From Fimbriimonas sp. (GTDB taxonomy: Bacteria; Armatimonadota; Fimbriimonadia; Fimbriimonadales; Fimbriimonadaceae), in contig JARXAE010000002.1 in the NCBI GenBank assembly GCA_029866005.1, positions 1-64,000 on the forward strand: 64,000 nucleotides of DNA, given 5' to 3'. Under the pieces are notes generated by a model. The model was given only the letters and a program-made list of their open reading frames with translations. It had not been told where the DNA came from and did no database searches. The stretch's first letter is position 1; every line of letters begins with the position of its first letter. Both the position numbers and the translations under genes were made by a program. Positions 10,694 to 20,684 of this stretch are shown here, in pieces.

Positions 10694-11722
10694 ATGATTG
10701 TCCTTTTCGGACTCTATGGATTTCTCGTGGCGGTTGCGGCGGGAAATCTGCTCTTCATGCGGCGCACCAAGATTTCCGCTCAGGTCTGTTTTGAAGCAAT
10801 GATTCCGGCGCGAAACGAGGCCGAGAGTCTGCCGATTATCATTCCACCTCTCATCGAAAGCGGGGTGCGGGTGACCGTTTTCGACGACGATAGCTCCGAC
10901 GAAACTGGTGACATTGCATTGAGGCTTGGAGCCGAAGTCATTCGACCAACTCAACCCCTTCCCGCCGGCTGGACGGGCAAGAACAATGCGTGCCACCAGC
11001 TTGCCCGGAGCGCTACCGCTGAATGGATCGTCTTCATGGACGCCGATACCCACCCACTTGCCGACTTTGCCGAGCGGCTCTCTGGTCACCTTCGGACAAC
11101 CGACGCCGAAGTTGTCACCGGTTTCCCGCGCATGCATCCTGGCGAAGGATTTGAACCGGCCTACCTCGGCTGGGTGCCCTGGATTCTCCTAGCGACCAAC
11201 CCTTTCGGACTTGTTACGGCGACGGGCAAGGGACACAATCGCTTCACCAACGGCCAGTTCGTCGCTTGGCGCAGATCGACTTTGGAAGAACTCCAGCCTT
11301 TTGAACAAGTCAAAGGCGAGATTCTCGAAGACGTTAAGATCGGTCGCCTGCTTGCCAAGCAAAACCGAAAAGTTGACGTTTTGCTTATCTCGGACATCCT
11401 CGAAGTCCAGATGTACAAGACCTTGCGAGAGGCTTTTCAGGGCATGTGCAAGAACTCTGCCGACATTGCTGGTCACCCAGCCGCCTCATTGTTCCTCGTG
11501 CTGTTACTATTGTTCATCGCCTGGGGCTGGGTGCTTGGTGGAGTCGGCTGCTACGCCCTCCTTGTCCTCAGTAAAGCACTGACGGATCGCATCACCAAGT
11601 TTGCCCCTTGGACAGCTCTGCTGATTCCCCTAACCATCACCGGTGCCGCAGTGACGATCATCGTTTCTCTCATTCAAAAGCGCAAAGGCACCCGAACCTG
11701 GAAAGGTCGAACCTACTCCTGA
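10694..11722 (+). CDS. Family 2 glycosyltransferase, CruG/CrtQ-like
   Basis: IPARNEAESLP, VFDDDSSDETGDIA, FMDADTHP GT2 motifs plus C-terminal TM segments; divergent from the cruF-like gene. Confidence 0.85.
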   Translation: MIVLFGLYGFLVAVAAGNLLFMRRTKISAQVCFEAMIPARNEAESLPIIIPPLIESGVRVTVFDDDSSDETGDIALRLGAEVIRPTQPLPAGWTGKNNACHQLARSATAEWIVFMDADTHPLADFAERLSGHLRTTDAEVVTGFPRMHPGEGFEPAYLGWVPWILLATNPFGLVTATGKGHNRFTNGQFVAWRRSTLEELQPFEQVKGEILEDVKIGRLLAKQNRKVDVLLISDILEVQMYKTLREAFQGMCKNSADIAGHPAASLFLVLLLLFIAWGWVLGGVGCYALLVLSKALTDRITKFAPWTALLIPLTITGAAVTIIVSLIQKRKGTRTWKGRTYS

Positions 11723-14700
11723 GCCTTCTTTGCCGCAAACCTAGCTTGCAGGTCATCAAACAACGAGTAAACGACTGGCACGATCAATAGCGTCAAAGCC
11801 GTTGAAGTAATCAGTCCACCGATGACGACCGTGGCAAGTGGAACATACATTTCCGAACCTGAGCCGATGCCAGTCGCCAGCGGAAGCATCCCAAACACCG
11901 CGCAGAGAGTGGTCATGAGGATCGGCCTCAATCGAGTCTGGCCAGCCTCCAAAAGTGCCTCTTTCCGTTCGAGCCCGCCCGCACGAAGCTGATTCGTATA
12001 ATCCACCAGCAAAATTCCGTTCTTGACGACAATGCCTACGAGCATCAAAAGTCCAATGAATCCGGTCAGACCAAAAGAGCGATCTGTGAAGAACAGGGCC
12101 AGGACCAAGCCGATTCCGCAAAGTGGAACCGAGACCAGCACAACCAGCGGATAGACAAAGGACTCAAACTGCGATGCCAGCAACATGTAGATCAGGGCAA
12201 CGGCGAGGAAGATCGAGACCCCTAATCCGGCATATTCTGCCTGTTGGGTTTGTTGCTGGAAGCCGATTTCCCAGCTTGTCGTCGGTGGGATGTCTACCTT
12301 CGCAAGCGCGGCTTCAACTTCGGCTTGGACTTCACCCGATGGGCGGTCCAAGACCGTGCCAGAAACCGTGACGATACGCTGCCCCCGCTGACGTGAGATC
12401 TGGTTTGGTGCAACACCGAACACTGGGGTGGCCACCTGGCCTAAAGTCACTCCGGCCCGATCACCGACCCGTGGCAAGACGACCAATTGTTTGATCTCCT
12501 CGGTGGTGTTGCGAAGAGCTTGCGGGACTTGGACAAAGATCGGATACTGGAAGCCATTCTCTTGATAGAAAGTCGCCTGACGACCATTCGTCGCGGCCGC
12601 AATCACGTCGGCAACCGCACTAAACGTAATCCCCAAGCTCTGAGCTTTGTCTCGATCAATCTGCCACTGAACCTCCGGCAACGCGTCCTGAACGTTCATA
12701 TCCACGTTTTGGAGGCCCGGAACGTCCGACATCGCCGCCATGATCGTCCTTGCGCTCTCTGTCAGTTCGTCAAGGTTCTGACCGTAAACATCAATCGAAA
12801 TTCCGCTGTTGTTACCCAAAATTCTCTGGACAACGTCAAGAACGCTCATCTGGATCCGAGCCCCGGGAATGCTTGCAAACTGCTTCTGAAGCCGCTTGAT
12901 CACGTCGGAGGTCTTCTCCTTTCGATCATCCTTGAGCTTAATCGTTGCTGACCCTTCTTGCGGAGCCCCGCCGCCCGCTCCGCGAAGTCCAACGTTAGCT
13001 CCGGCTCCGGCAATCACTGTCTCGACAACCTTGTCCTCACGCAGAGTTTTTTCGATCTTCCGCATCACTTCGTCGGTCTTCTCAACTTGAGTTCCGATCG
13101 GAAGCTTTAAACGAAGATCGATGTTTCCCGAGTCGGATGGAGGAAGAAGCTCGCGCGGCACCAACGGCCAAAGCAGCATCGCCAACACGGTTGAAACCAC
13201 TCCGATTCCAACGACTCGTAGCCGTCGAGAGAGCGCCCAATCAAGAGTTTCGCGGTACTTCCGATCTAACCGCTCAAGTCGAGCTCCTGACCAGTCGAAA
13301 AGCTTCACCAGCGGTGATAACTTCTTAGAAGGATCCCTCAGTTCGGGATGTGACTCTTCGAGTACCTCTTGAGCGGAAATCATTCGGGACGCCAGCATCG
13401 GTACGACCGTTGTTGCGTCCAGAAGAGAAATCCCGATTGAGAAGATCACGACCAGCGCAAACTGGGTGAACACCTGACCCGTCTGTCCGCTCAGCAAAAT
13501 TAGCGGAAGGAACACGATCATGACTGTGAATGTGGACGCCAGAACCGCCGTCAGAATCTCGTTCGTTCCCGTCTCCGCCGCCTCGCGGGCACTTGATCGG
13601 TTCCGCTCGATGTGCCGGTAGATATTCTCCAGAACAACAATCGCGTCATCGACGATCAAGCCCGAAGCTAGAGCTAATCCACTCAAAGAGATTGTGTTCA
13701 GCGTAAATCCGCAGAAGTACAACAGCGAAAAAGTCGAGATCATGCTGATCGGAATCGAGAGCGCAACAACGAATGTGCTCTTGAGATTCCTCAGAAAGAA
13801 GGTGATGATCAGGATCGCGAGTACCGCGCCGATGATTGCTGTTTCTTGCAGATCCAGGATCGATTTCTCAATGAAAGACGACTGGTCATAAGCCATCTGA
13901 AATTTCAGATCAGGGAACCGGGTCTCAATCTTCGCGATTGCCTCTCTCACCCCTTTGGCGACTTCGACCGTATTCGCACTGCTCTGGCGGGTGATGCCAA
14001 TGCTCATGGCAGGAGTGCCGTTCGCACGGATAAAATTCGTCACATCCTGGCTGGCATCGCGAACATTCGCGACCTCACTCAGGCGGACAAGTTGACCATT
14101 TGCGTTCGTCAAAGGGAGCTTTCGCAACTCTTCAACGGATCGGAAGTAGCCCACACTGCGAAGGTTGTACTGCGACTTTCCTTCCTTCACAATTCCCGCT
14201 GGTTGAGAAACGTTCTCCTGCTCAATCCGTTGGGCAACCTGACTGATCGTCAAACCGCGTGCATCCAGCTTCCCCGGATCAACATCAATCATGATTGCCC
14301 GGTCCTGGCCGCCGCCGATGGATACGGACGCCACTCCACCAGCTGATTCGATCAGCGGCGAAATCTCGTTGATCAGCCGTTTGCGAAGCGTGACGAGGTC
14401 AGACTTCTCCGAGGAAACTGAGAACAGAAGAATCGGGGTTGTCGAGGGGTCAAACTTAAAAATGTTCGCTGAGGCGATATTGGGGTCGCGCGGAAACGAA
14501 CGTTGAGCCCGCTGAACCTGCTGGAAAACGTCGACCGCTGCGTTGTCGATATCAACGCCATAGTCGAATTGACAACGGATACTTGTGAATCCCAGCCCAG
14601 AGTTTGAGCTGACCATCCTCAAGCCCTTGATGGTGTTGACCGCCTGCTCCACCGGACGGGCGATCTGGACCTCCATCACCTCGGGGCTGGTGTTGGGCCA

Positions 14701-14850
14701 ACTCACGTTGACGTTCACTGTGGGAATATCGACCTTCGGGAGAAGATCGATCGGGAGACGTAGAAAGAGGATGAAACCGAGCAGGACGAGCGCCGCGATG
14801 CGCATCGTCACCGCGACCGGACGGGTAACTGCTAACCGCCCAATGTTCAT
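11713..14850 (-). CDS. Efflux RND transporter permease (AcrB/HAE-1-like)
   Basis: 1045-aa RND architecture (MNIGRLAVTRPVAVTMRIAALVLLG, FIGLLMLVGIVVKNGILLVDYTNQLR). Confidence 0.97.
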   Translation of the reverse strand: MNIGRLAVTRPVAVTMRIAALVLLGFILFLRLPIDLLPKVDIPTVNVNVSWPNTSPEVMEVQIARPVEQAVNTIKGLRMVSSNSGLGFTSIRCQFDYGVDIDNAAVDVFQQVQRAQRSFPRDPNIASANIFKFDPSTTPILLFSVSSEKSDLVTLRKRLINEISPLIESAGGVASVSIGGGQDRAIMIDVDPGKLDARGLTISQVAQRIEQENVSQPAGIVKEGKSQYNLRSVGYFRSVEELRKLPLTNANGQLVRLSEVANVRDASQDVTNFIRANGTPAMSIGITRQSSANTVEVAKGVREAIAKIETRFPDLKFQMAYDQSSFIEKSILDLQETAIIGAVLAILIITFFLRNLKSTFVVALSIPISMISTFSLLYFCGFTLNTISLSGLALASGLIVDDAIVVLENIYRHIERNRSSAREAAETGTNEILTAVLASTFTVMIVFLPLILLSGQTGQVFTQFALVVIFSIGISLLDATTVVPMLASRMISAQEVLEESHPELRDPSKKLSPLVKLFDWSGARLERLDRKYRETLDWALSRRLRVVGIGVVSTVLAMLLWPLVPRELLPPSDSGNIDLRLKLPIGTQVEKTDEVMRKIEKTLREDKVVETVIAGAGANVGLRGAGGGAPQEGSATIKLKDDRKEKTSDVIKRLQKQFASIPGARIQMSVLDVVQRILGNNSGISIDVYGQNLDELTESARTIMAAMSDVPGLQNVDMNVQDALPEVQWQIDRDKAQSLGITFSAVADVIAAATNGRQATFYQENGFQYPIFVQVPQALRNTTEEIKQLVVLPRVGDRAGVTLGQVATPVFGVAPNQISRQRGQRIVTVSGTVLDRPSGEVQAEVEAALAKVDIPPTTSWEIGFQQQTQQAEYAGLGVSIFLAVALIYMLLASQFESFVYPLVVLVSVPLCGIGLVLALFFTDRSFGLTGFIGLLMLVGIVVKNGILLVDYTNQLRAGGLERKEALLEAGQTRLRPILMTTLCAVFGMLPLATGIGSGSEMYVPLATVVIGGLITSTALTLLIVPVVYSLFDDLQARFAAKKAQE

Positions 14851-16457
14851 TTCTTTTCGCCCTTTCTGCCTTCGCCTTTTTCGCCTTTTAAGACCGGCTT
14901 CTTCGCTCCGGGAACCTTGACCTCCTGTCCATCCTTCAGCCGGCTATAGGTCAATGTAACGACCTTCTCGCCCGCAGTGACTCCTTCAAGGATCTGAACC
15001 CGCCGACCGTCAGTTTCGCCAACCTTCACTGGTCTCAGGGCCACCTTGTTGTCCGCACCGAGCACCGCAACAACACCCTCGATAACGGCCTCCTTTGGAA
15101 CGACGCAATCAGCCGCAACTCGCTTGAAAACAAATGTTGCTTCGCCAAACGCTCCTGGTTTCAACTGCTTTCCGCCGTTTTCGACCCGAATTAGAACGTT
15201 GATGCGACGATTCGTCGCATCGGCCACACCCGCTATGGACGCGACTTTGCCGGAAAATTTTTCACCACTCGCAAGATTCAGTGCCACCGGAAACCCGACC
15301 GCGATCTTTCCGGACTGCTCAACCGGGAGCGACGCTCGGAAGAAGAGCCAACCGTCTGATTGAATGATCAAGACCGCCGTTCCCGGTGATGCGAGCGCAC
15401 CCGGATCGGCTGATCGAGCTGAGACAACCCCATCTACCGGAGAGCGGAGCGAAGTCTCTCCGATGGCGACTGTTGCTGACGAGACCTGAGCTTCCGCCGC
15501 CGCAACCGAAGCGGCCAATGCCCGAATGTTCTCATCAAACGCAGGGGACTGGGCTCTGTTCCCCTTCGCCACGCGAACTGACCCATTCGCCTGCTTAAGC
15601 CTCGCCTGAGCGTTCGCAATCGCGGTCTGCCCGGTACGACGAACTTGCCCCAAAGATGCTCTCGCTGAACCTAAGTCAGCCTCAGCCGACTTCACCTGCT
15701 GACGAGCAGACTCCGCTCCCGAGACAACAACCTCAAGTTGCCGCTTCTGCACTTCTAGGGCTGTCGTGGCGTTATTCAGCACCTGTTCTGAGATAAAGCC
15801 TTTATCAAACAATGACTGCTGACGGTCAACGATGCTCTTTTGGTTGGCGAGAGACGCCTGCTCGCGCGCAACCGTTGCCTCGGCTGATTTCAGAGCGGCC
15901 CTCGCGGTCCCGACCCCCGACTCTGCTACCTTCACGGCAGCCTCCGCAACTTCTACTTGGCTCTTCAGATTCTGATTCGCCAAATCAAAATCATTCTTTG
16001 CCGCCACAAGGATTGCGTTTTGCTGATCGAGATTCCCGGCAACTCCGGAGTCTGTCGCGCCCTTCTGAATCTTCGCCTGCGCCAGCCGAGACTTCGCCTC
16101 GGCGAGCCCGGCCTTGGCGGTAGCCAAACTCGCGAGAGCTGTCCCCTCGTCCAGCTTCACCAGCACTTGACCGGCCGTGACGCGATCGCCTTCACGCACC
16201 GAAATTGAGGCTATCTGCCCGGAAGTGCGAGGAGCAAGCTCCACTCGATTGGGAGATTCCAGAGCCCCGGAAGCGGTGAGTTTGAGAACAATTTCGCCGG
16301 CCGTTGCCTCAGCGACCTCAACGGTGGGTGTTCGTGCACCTTTCGGAGGGCCTCCCTTCGTTTCGGCTTCGGCGGCACCTTTTGCTTTGTACTTCCAGCC
16401 GATCGCCCCGCCTAGCAGAACAACCAACCCCCAACCCAAGACAGTACCGCGTTTCAT
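14847..16457 (-). CDS. RND efflux periplasmic adaptor (membrane fusion protein) with long coiled coil
   Basis: N-terminal TM, VEVAEATAGEIV, lipoyl/barrel-sandwich VREGDRVTAGQVLVKLDEG, Ala/Gln-rich coiled coil; ATGA overlap with the RND permease. Confidence 0.94.
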   Translation of the reverse strand: MKRGTVLGWGLVVLLGGAIGWKYKAKGAAEAETKGGPPKGARTPTVEVAEATAGEIVLKLTASGALESPNRVELAPRTSGQIASISVREGDRVTAGQVLVKLDEGTALASLATAKAGLAEAKSRLAQAKIQKGATDSGVAGNLDQQNAILVAAKNDFDLANQNLKSQVEVAEAAVKVAESGVGTARAALKSAEATVAREQASLANQKSIVDRQQSLFDKGFISEQVLNNATTALEVQKRQLEVVVSGAESARQQVKSAEADLGSARASLGQVRRTGQTAIANAQARLKQANGSVRVAKGNRAQSPAFDENIRALAASVAAAEAQVSSATVAIGETSLRSPVDGVVSARSADPGALASPGTAVLIIQSDGWLFFRASLPVEQSGKIAVGFPVALNLASGEKFSGKVASIAGVADATNRRINVLIRVENGGKQLKPGAFGEATFVFKRVAADCVVPKEAVIEGVVAVLGADNKVALRPVKVGETDGRRVQILEGVTAGEKVVTLTYSRLKDGQEVKVPGAKKPVLKGEKGEGRKGEKK

Positions 16458-16533
16458 AATCTCACCCCAGCATATTCAAACACAATCGAACAATTTGAGT
16501 TCAGCAAGAACTTTCCCAAAACTTAACCCAGAG

Positions 16534-17352
16534 CTACTGCGATCGCTTCCGCATGAACTCGAGAAGAATCGGAAAGCCCGGCGCAGTCATCCCGCCGTGG
16601 TCGTATCCCTGAAACTCCAACAGCTCGACCGAGGTGTGCCCCACCTCCTTCAGCATCCGCCAGAAGTAAGCAGATTCCTCAAATCGCCCGTAAAGCTCTC
16701 GATTTCGATCTGCTGAGAGGAGGAGAATCGGCGGAGCATCCTTCCGCACATGAAACTGAGGAGCTAGCTCGTCTACCACTGGCTGACGCTCCGAAATCCC
16801 GCGCTCTTGCCGGATCGTGTAGTGGGTGATTGACTGCCCACTGAATGGAATCAGCCCCGCAAAGGAATCTGGATCAATGCCGTACGGCTTCAACCACTTC
16901 TTATCCAGAGTCACCATACTCGCCAGGTATCCACCCGCCGAGTGACCGCTGAGAAAGATCTTGCGCTTAGAGCCACCAAACTTCTCAATGTTCTCAACCG
17001 TCCATGCCACCGCCGCCGCAGCGTCCTCAATATATGCCGGAGCTTTCGCCCTCGGACTCAGTCGATAGCCAGCGGCAACTATCGCAATCCCTTGATTTCT
17101 CAAAGCCTCTGGCACCCATTTCGACCCTCCAGTCAGTCCACCTCCGTGAAACCAAATCACCGTCGCAAACTCCTTCACACCTTTCGGAACATACAGATCG
17201 AGCTTGCATTTCTCGTTAACGTAAGGATCCTCCGACTTGGAAACAAAAGGCAGATCTCTGGTCAGTTCGCCAGAATTTTGTGGCTGTTGACCGAAAATCG
17301 CAATAGAAAGAAGGGCCGTGATCATGCCTTTGGAGTTTAGCCTTTTGACCAC
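16534..17352 (-). CDS. Secreted alpha/beta hydrolase (esterase/lipase-like)
   Basis: Signal peptide-like N-terminus, oxyanion HGGG (WFHGGGLTGG), nucleophile elbow GHSAGG. Confidence 0.9.
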   Translation of the reverse strand: MVKRLNSKGMITALLSIAIFGQQPQNSGELTRDLPFVSKSEDPYVNEKCKLDLYVPKGVKEFATVIWFHGGGLTGGSKWVPEALRNQGIAIVAAGYRLSPRAKAPAYIEDAAAAVAWTVENIEKFGGSKRKIFLSGHSAGGYLASMVTLDKKWLKPYGIDPDSFAGLIPFSGQSITHYTIRQERGISERQPVVDELAPQFHVRKDAPPILLLSADRNRELYGRFEESAYFWRMLKEVGHTSVELLEFQGYDHGGMTAPGFPILLEFMRKRSQ

Positions 17353-17457
17353 GAAGTCTCAGTTAAAGCGCAAGTCATGTTTTTGTGGACACACAGAGTA
17401 CAGCCACATATATGCAAATAGGAGCGACAACTCCTGTTATGGGGAGTAGCCAGGTTT

Positions 17458-19704
17458 ATGCCAAGTCTCAAAAGCCGAACTGAAGTCCACACCGTCGCGA
17501 TCCTTGGCACCTACCCCCCTCGGCGATGCGGAATCGCCACCTTCACCGCCGACTTGGCAGGATCGTTCCAAACGGCGGACCCGTTCGTTCAGGTTGACCC
17601 AATCGCAATGAGCGACCAAGCCTATTCGTACCCCGCTGAGGTGTCGGAACTGAGAGTTGACGACCGAGCGAGCTACACCCAAACCGCCGCAAGGCTCAAC
17701 GCCAAGCGATATGACGTGCTCTCCATTCAGCACGAGTACGGCATCTTCGGCGGAGACGCTGGAAGATACTTGTTGGATTTGATCCGCGCAGTCAAAATGC
17801 CAGTCGTCACCACGCTCCACACCGTCCTGAGAAACCCCACTCCCGACCAGCGGGCTGTCATGGACGAACTTCTCCAACTCTCGACGAGGGTCGTGGTTAT
17901 GAGCAGGACCGCAATCGACCTGCTCAGCCGGGTTCATTCTGTCGACGCGACCAAGATTGACTTTATTCCCCACGGCATCCCCGAAATCCCCGCGACTGCC
18001 GGTATCGAAACAAGGCAAAAGATCGGTGGAAAGGGACCCATCCTGCTGACCTTTGGTCTTCTTTCGCCAGATAAGGGCATTGAGCAGGTTATCAACGCTC
18101 TGCCCGCCATTCTCGCTCAGCATCCGGAAGCAAAGTATCTCGTTGTCGGGGCAACTCATCCTCATGTCAAGTCGTTTAGCGGAGAGACATACCGAGAGAG
18201 CCTGGCTCAACTCGCGAGAGATCTCGATGTCGAACGAAGTGTCGAGTTCGTGGATGAGTTCGTTAGTATCGACCGGCTAGTCGAGTACCTCTCCGCGACC
18301 GACTACTACATCACGCCGTATCTGAACCCTGCCCAAATCACCTCCGGAACTCTCGCCTATTCGATGGGGGCCGGAAAGGTTGTTATCTCGACCCCTTACG
18401 AGTACGCCAAAGAGGTTCTGGCCAACGGTCGCGGCATCCTCGTCCCATTCTCCGATTCCGTCGCTATCTCCGACGCTATCCTCAACAGCTGCGCCACCTC
18501 GAATGCCCGGCAAGAAATGGGTGAACGCGCCTCTAAATATGGCTCTCTCATGTATTGGAAGCGAGTTGGTCAGTTGTACTTAGACAGCTTTAATCGGGCA
18601 ATCGACGAGTCAAGAATTGTTCCGCTTGCTGCTAAATCCGTCGTCTGTGACACACTTCCACAGATAAATTTCGGACACCTCGAAGCTCTCACCGACGACA
18701 CAGGCATCCTGCAGCATGCCACTTTCGATATCCCAAATCGACACGAAGGCTATTGTGTCGATGACAACGCCAGAGCTCTGTTGCTCACGCTTGACTATCC
18801 TCAAAACCCTCGAATGGTGCAGCTCCAAGCCAGATACCTCGCCTTCGTCGCCCATGCCCTTAACCCAATCAACCAACGATTTCGCAATTTCAAGACCTAC
18901 GAGCGCACCTGGCTAGAGTCAGAAGGGTCGGAAGATTCTCAGGGACGCGCACTTTGGGCGGTTGGAGCAACCGCCGCGCGGAGTACCGTTCCCGGGCACA
19001 CTAAGCTGGCCTCCAAACTCTTCGAATCAGCCGCTCCCAACTTACTCACCGCCGAGAGTCCTCGCACCTGGGCATACTCCATGCTCGGCGCCGCCGCCTA
19101 CGTTGAACGATTCCCGGACTCGCTCCTCGCTCTCGCGATCCTCGAAAACGGCGCGGAGAGATTCAAAAACTGGTTCCTCAATGTAAGCACTCCAGAATGG
19201 AAGTGGTTTGAACCCAGACTGGCGTACGCGAATGCCCGAATTCCTCAAGCTCTGATTCTTGCGGGATCCATTCTAGAGCGTCCAGCGCTGATCGGCACCG
19301 GAGTGAGTTGCCTCGCATGGCTGGTGGAAAAGCAACAAACGCACACCGGCGACTTCAGCCCTGTCGGAGCAGCTGGTGCATCACCCACCGACTTCGGCAC
19401 AATACAGTTTGACCAACAGCCAATTGAAGCGAGTAGCACCCTCTCTGCCTGCCTGACCGCCTACAAAGTCACTCACCAACACCGATTCCTTGATTCTGCA
19501 AATCGATGCCTAGCTTGGTTTAGCGGGGGAAACATCCTTGGAGTGCCGCTTGCAAACCATTACTCCGGCGGCTGTGCCGATGGTCTTGAGCCGATGGGAG
19601 TGAATCAGAACCAAGGAGCCGAATCAACTCTCGCCTATCTTGCCGCCCTTACCGATATGAAGTCAGTCACCACACCAGCTTTGGGAGTCTATGAAGCCAA
19701 GTGA
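17458..19704 (+). CDS. GT4 family glycosyltransferase with C-terminal alpha-helical extension
   Basis: GTYPPRRCGIATFTADL, QHEYGIFGGDAG, TFGLLSPDKGIEQVINALP; then an extra ~350-aa region (GYCVDDNARALLL...). Confidence 0.9.
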   Translation: MPSLKSRTEVHTVAILGTYPPRRCGIATFTADLAGSFQTADPFVQVDPIAMSDQAYSYPAEVSELRVDDRASYTQTAARLNAKRYDVLSIQHEYGIFGGDAGRYLLDLIRAVKMPVVTTLHTVLRNPTPDQRAVMDELLQLSTRVVVMSRTAIDLLSRVHSVDATKIDFIPHGIPEIPATAGIETRQKIGGKGPILLTFGLLSPDKGIEQVINALPAILAQHPEAKYLVVGATHPHVKSFSGETYRESLAQLARDLDVERSVEFVDEFVSIDRLVEYLSATDYYITPYLNPAQITSGTLAYSMGAGKVVISTPYEYAKEVLANGRGILVPFSDSVAISDAILNSCATSNARQEMGERASKYGSLMYWKRVGQLYLDSFNRAIDESRIVPLAAKSVVCDTLPQINFGHLEALTDDTGILQHATFDIPNRHEGYCVDDNARALLLTLDYPQNPRMVQLQARYLAFVAHALNPINQRFRNFKTYERTWLESEGSEDSQGRALWAVGATAARSTVPGHTKLASKLFESAAPNLLTAESPRTWAYSMLGAAAYVERFPDSLLALAILENGAERFKNWFLNVSTPEWKWFEPRLAYANARIPQALILAGSILERPALIGTGVSCLAWLVEKQQTHTGDFSPVGAAGASPTDFGTIQFDQQPIEASSTLSACLTAYKVTHQHRFLDSANRCLAWFSGGNILGVPLANHYSGGCADGLEPMGVNQNQGAESTLAYLAALTDMKSVTTPALGVYEAK

Positions 19705-20674
19705 TTACGAGGTGCTCCTCAACAGGCACCCAAAGAACCCAATCCTGACCGCCGCCGATTGGCCGTATCCTGTTCATGCAGTCTTCAATCCCGGAGCAAC
19801 CACACTTAAGGACGGAACTACTCTGCTGCTTTGCCGAGTAGAAGACCGCCGGGGAATCTCACACCTGTGTGCGGCCAGATCGAAGAATGGTGTCGACGGC
19901 TGGGAGATAGATCCAGAGCCCACATTCGTATCTGATCCACATAATTATCCCGATGAGCTTTGGGGAATCGAAGACCCTCGGATCACGTACGTCTATGAAC
20001 TCGAAGAGTATCTAATAGCCTACACCGCCTTTGGCAAAGCTGGCCCTGGTGTAGCGATTGCCTCAACGAAAGACTTCAAGACGTTCGAGAGATTCGGTCT
20101 TGTCATGCAAGCCGATGACAAAGACGCCGCACTCTTCCCGCGCCAATTCAACGGAGAGTTTGCTCTCATCCACCGCCCATCGAACGATAGCGGCGCACAC
20201 ATGTGGCTATCGTTCTCGCCTGACTTGCATAACTGGGGTGGACACGTGATTATGCTCCCGGCTCACAGAGGAGCTTGGTGGGATGCTAACAAAATCGGGC
20301 TCTCACCTCCTCCAATCGAGACCGATCGCGGCTGGCTTGTGATGTACCACGGAGTCCGCCACCACGCCTCTGGCTCGCTGTACCGGGTCGGGCTCGCCCT
20401 CTTCGACAAAGATAATCCCGAAATCTGTCTCCTGCGAGGTCAGCCATGGATATTCGGTCCTGAGGCTCAGTACGAGGTCACCGGAGACGTCAGCCACGTA
20501 GTCTTCCCAACCGGGTACACCGTTGGTGCAGACGGCGATACGATCAATATCTACTATGGAGCCGCCGACACGAGCATCTGCCTAGCTACTGGGAGCATTA
20601 GCCAGATGCTCGACTGGCTAGATCGAAACGGTACCGAGGGCATCAGCACTCAGGAACCCGTACCAATCGCCTAG
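19691..20674 (+). CDS. GH130 family glycosidase / beta-mannoside phosphorylase-like
   Basis: NPILTAADWPYPVHAVFNPGATTLKDGTTLLLCRVEDRRGISHL, WGIEDPRITYV, YHGVR typical of GH130; overlaps the GT gene by 14 bp. Confidence 0.9.
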   Translation: MKPSDYEVLLNRHPKNPILTAADWPYPVHAVFNPGATTLKDGTTLLLCRVEDRRGISHLCAARSKNGVDGWEIDPEPTFVSDPHNYPDELWGIEDPRITYVYELEEYLIAYTAFGKAGPGVAIASTKDFKTFERFGLVMQADDKDAALFPRQFNGEFALIHRPSNDSGAHMWLSFSPDLHNWGGHVIMLPAHRGAWWDANKIGLSPPPIETDRGWLVMYHGVRHHASGSLYRVGLALFDKDNPEICLLRGQPWIFGPEAQYEVTGDVSHVVFPTGYTVGADGDTINIYYGAADTSICLATGSISQMLDWLDRNGTEGISTQEPVPIA

Positions 20675-20684
20675 ATTCTTGGGG

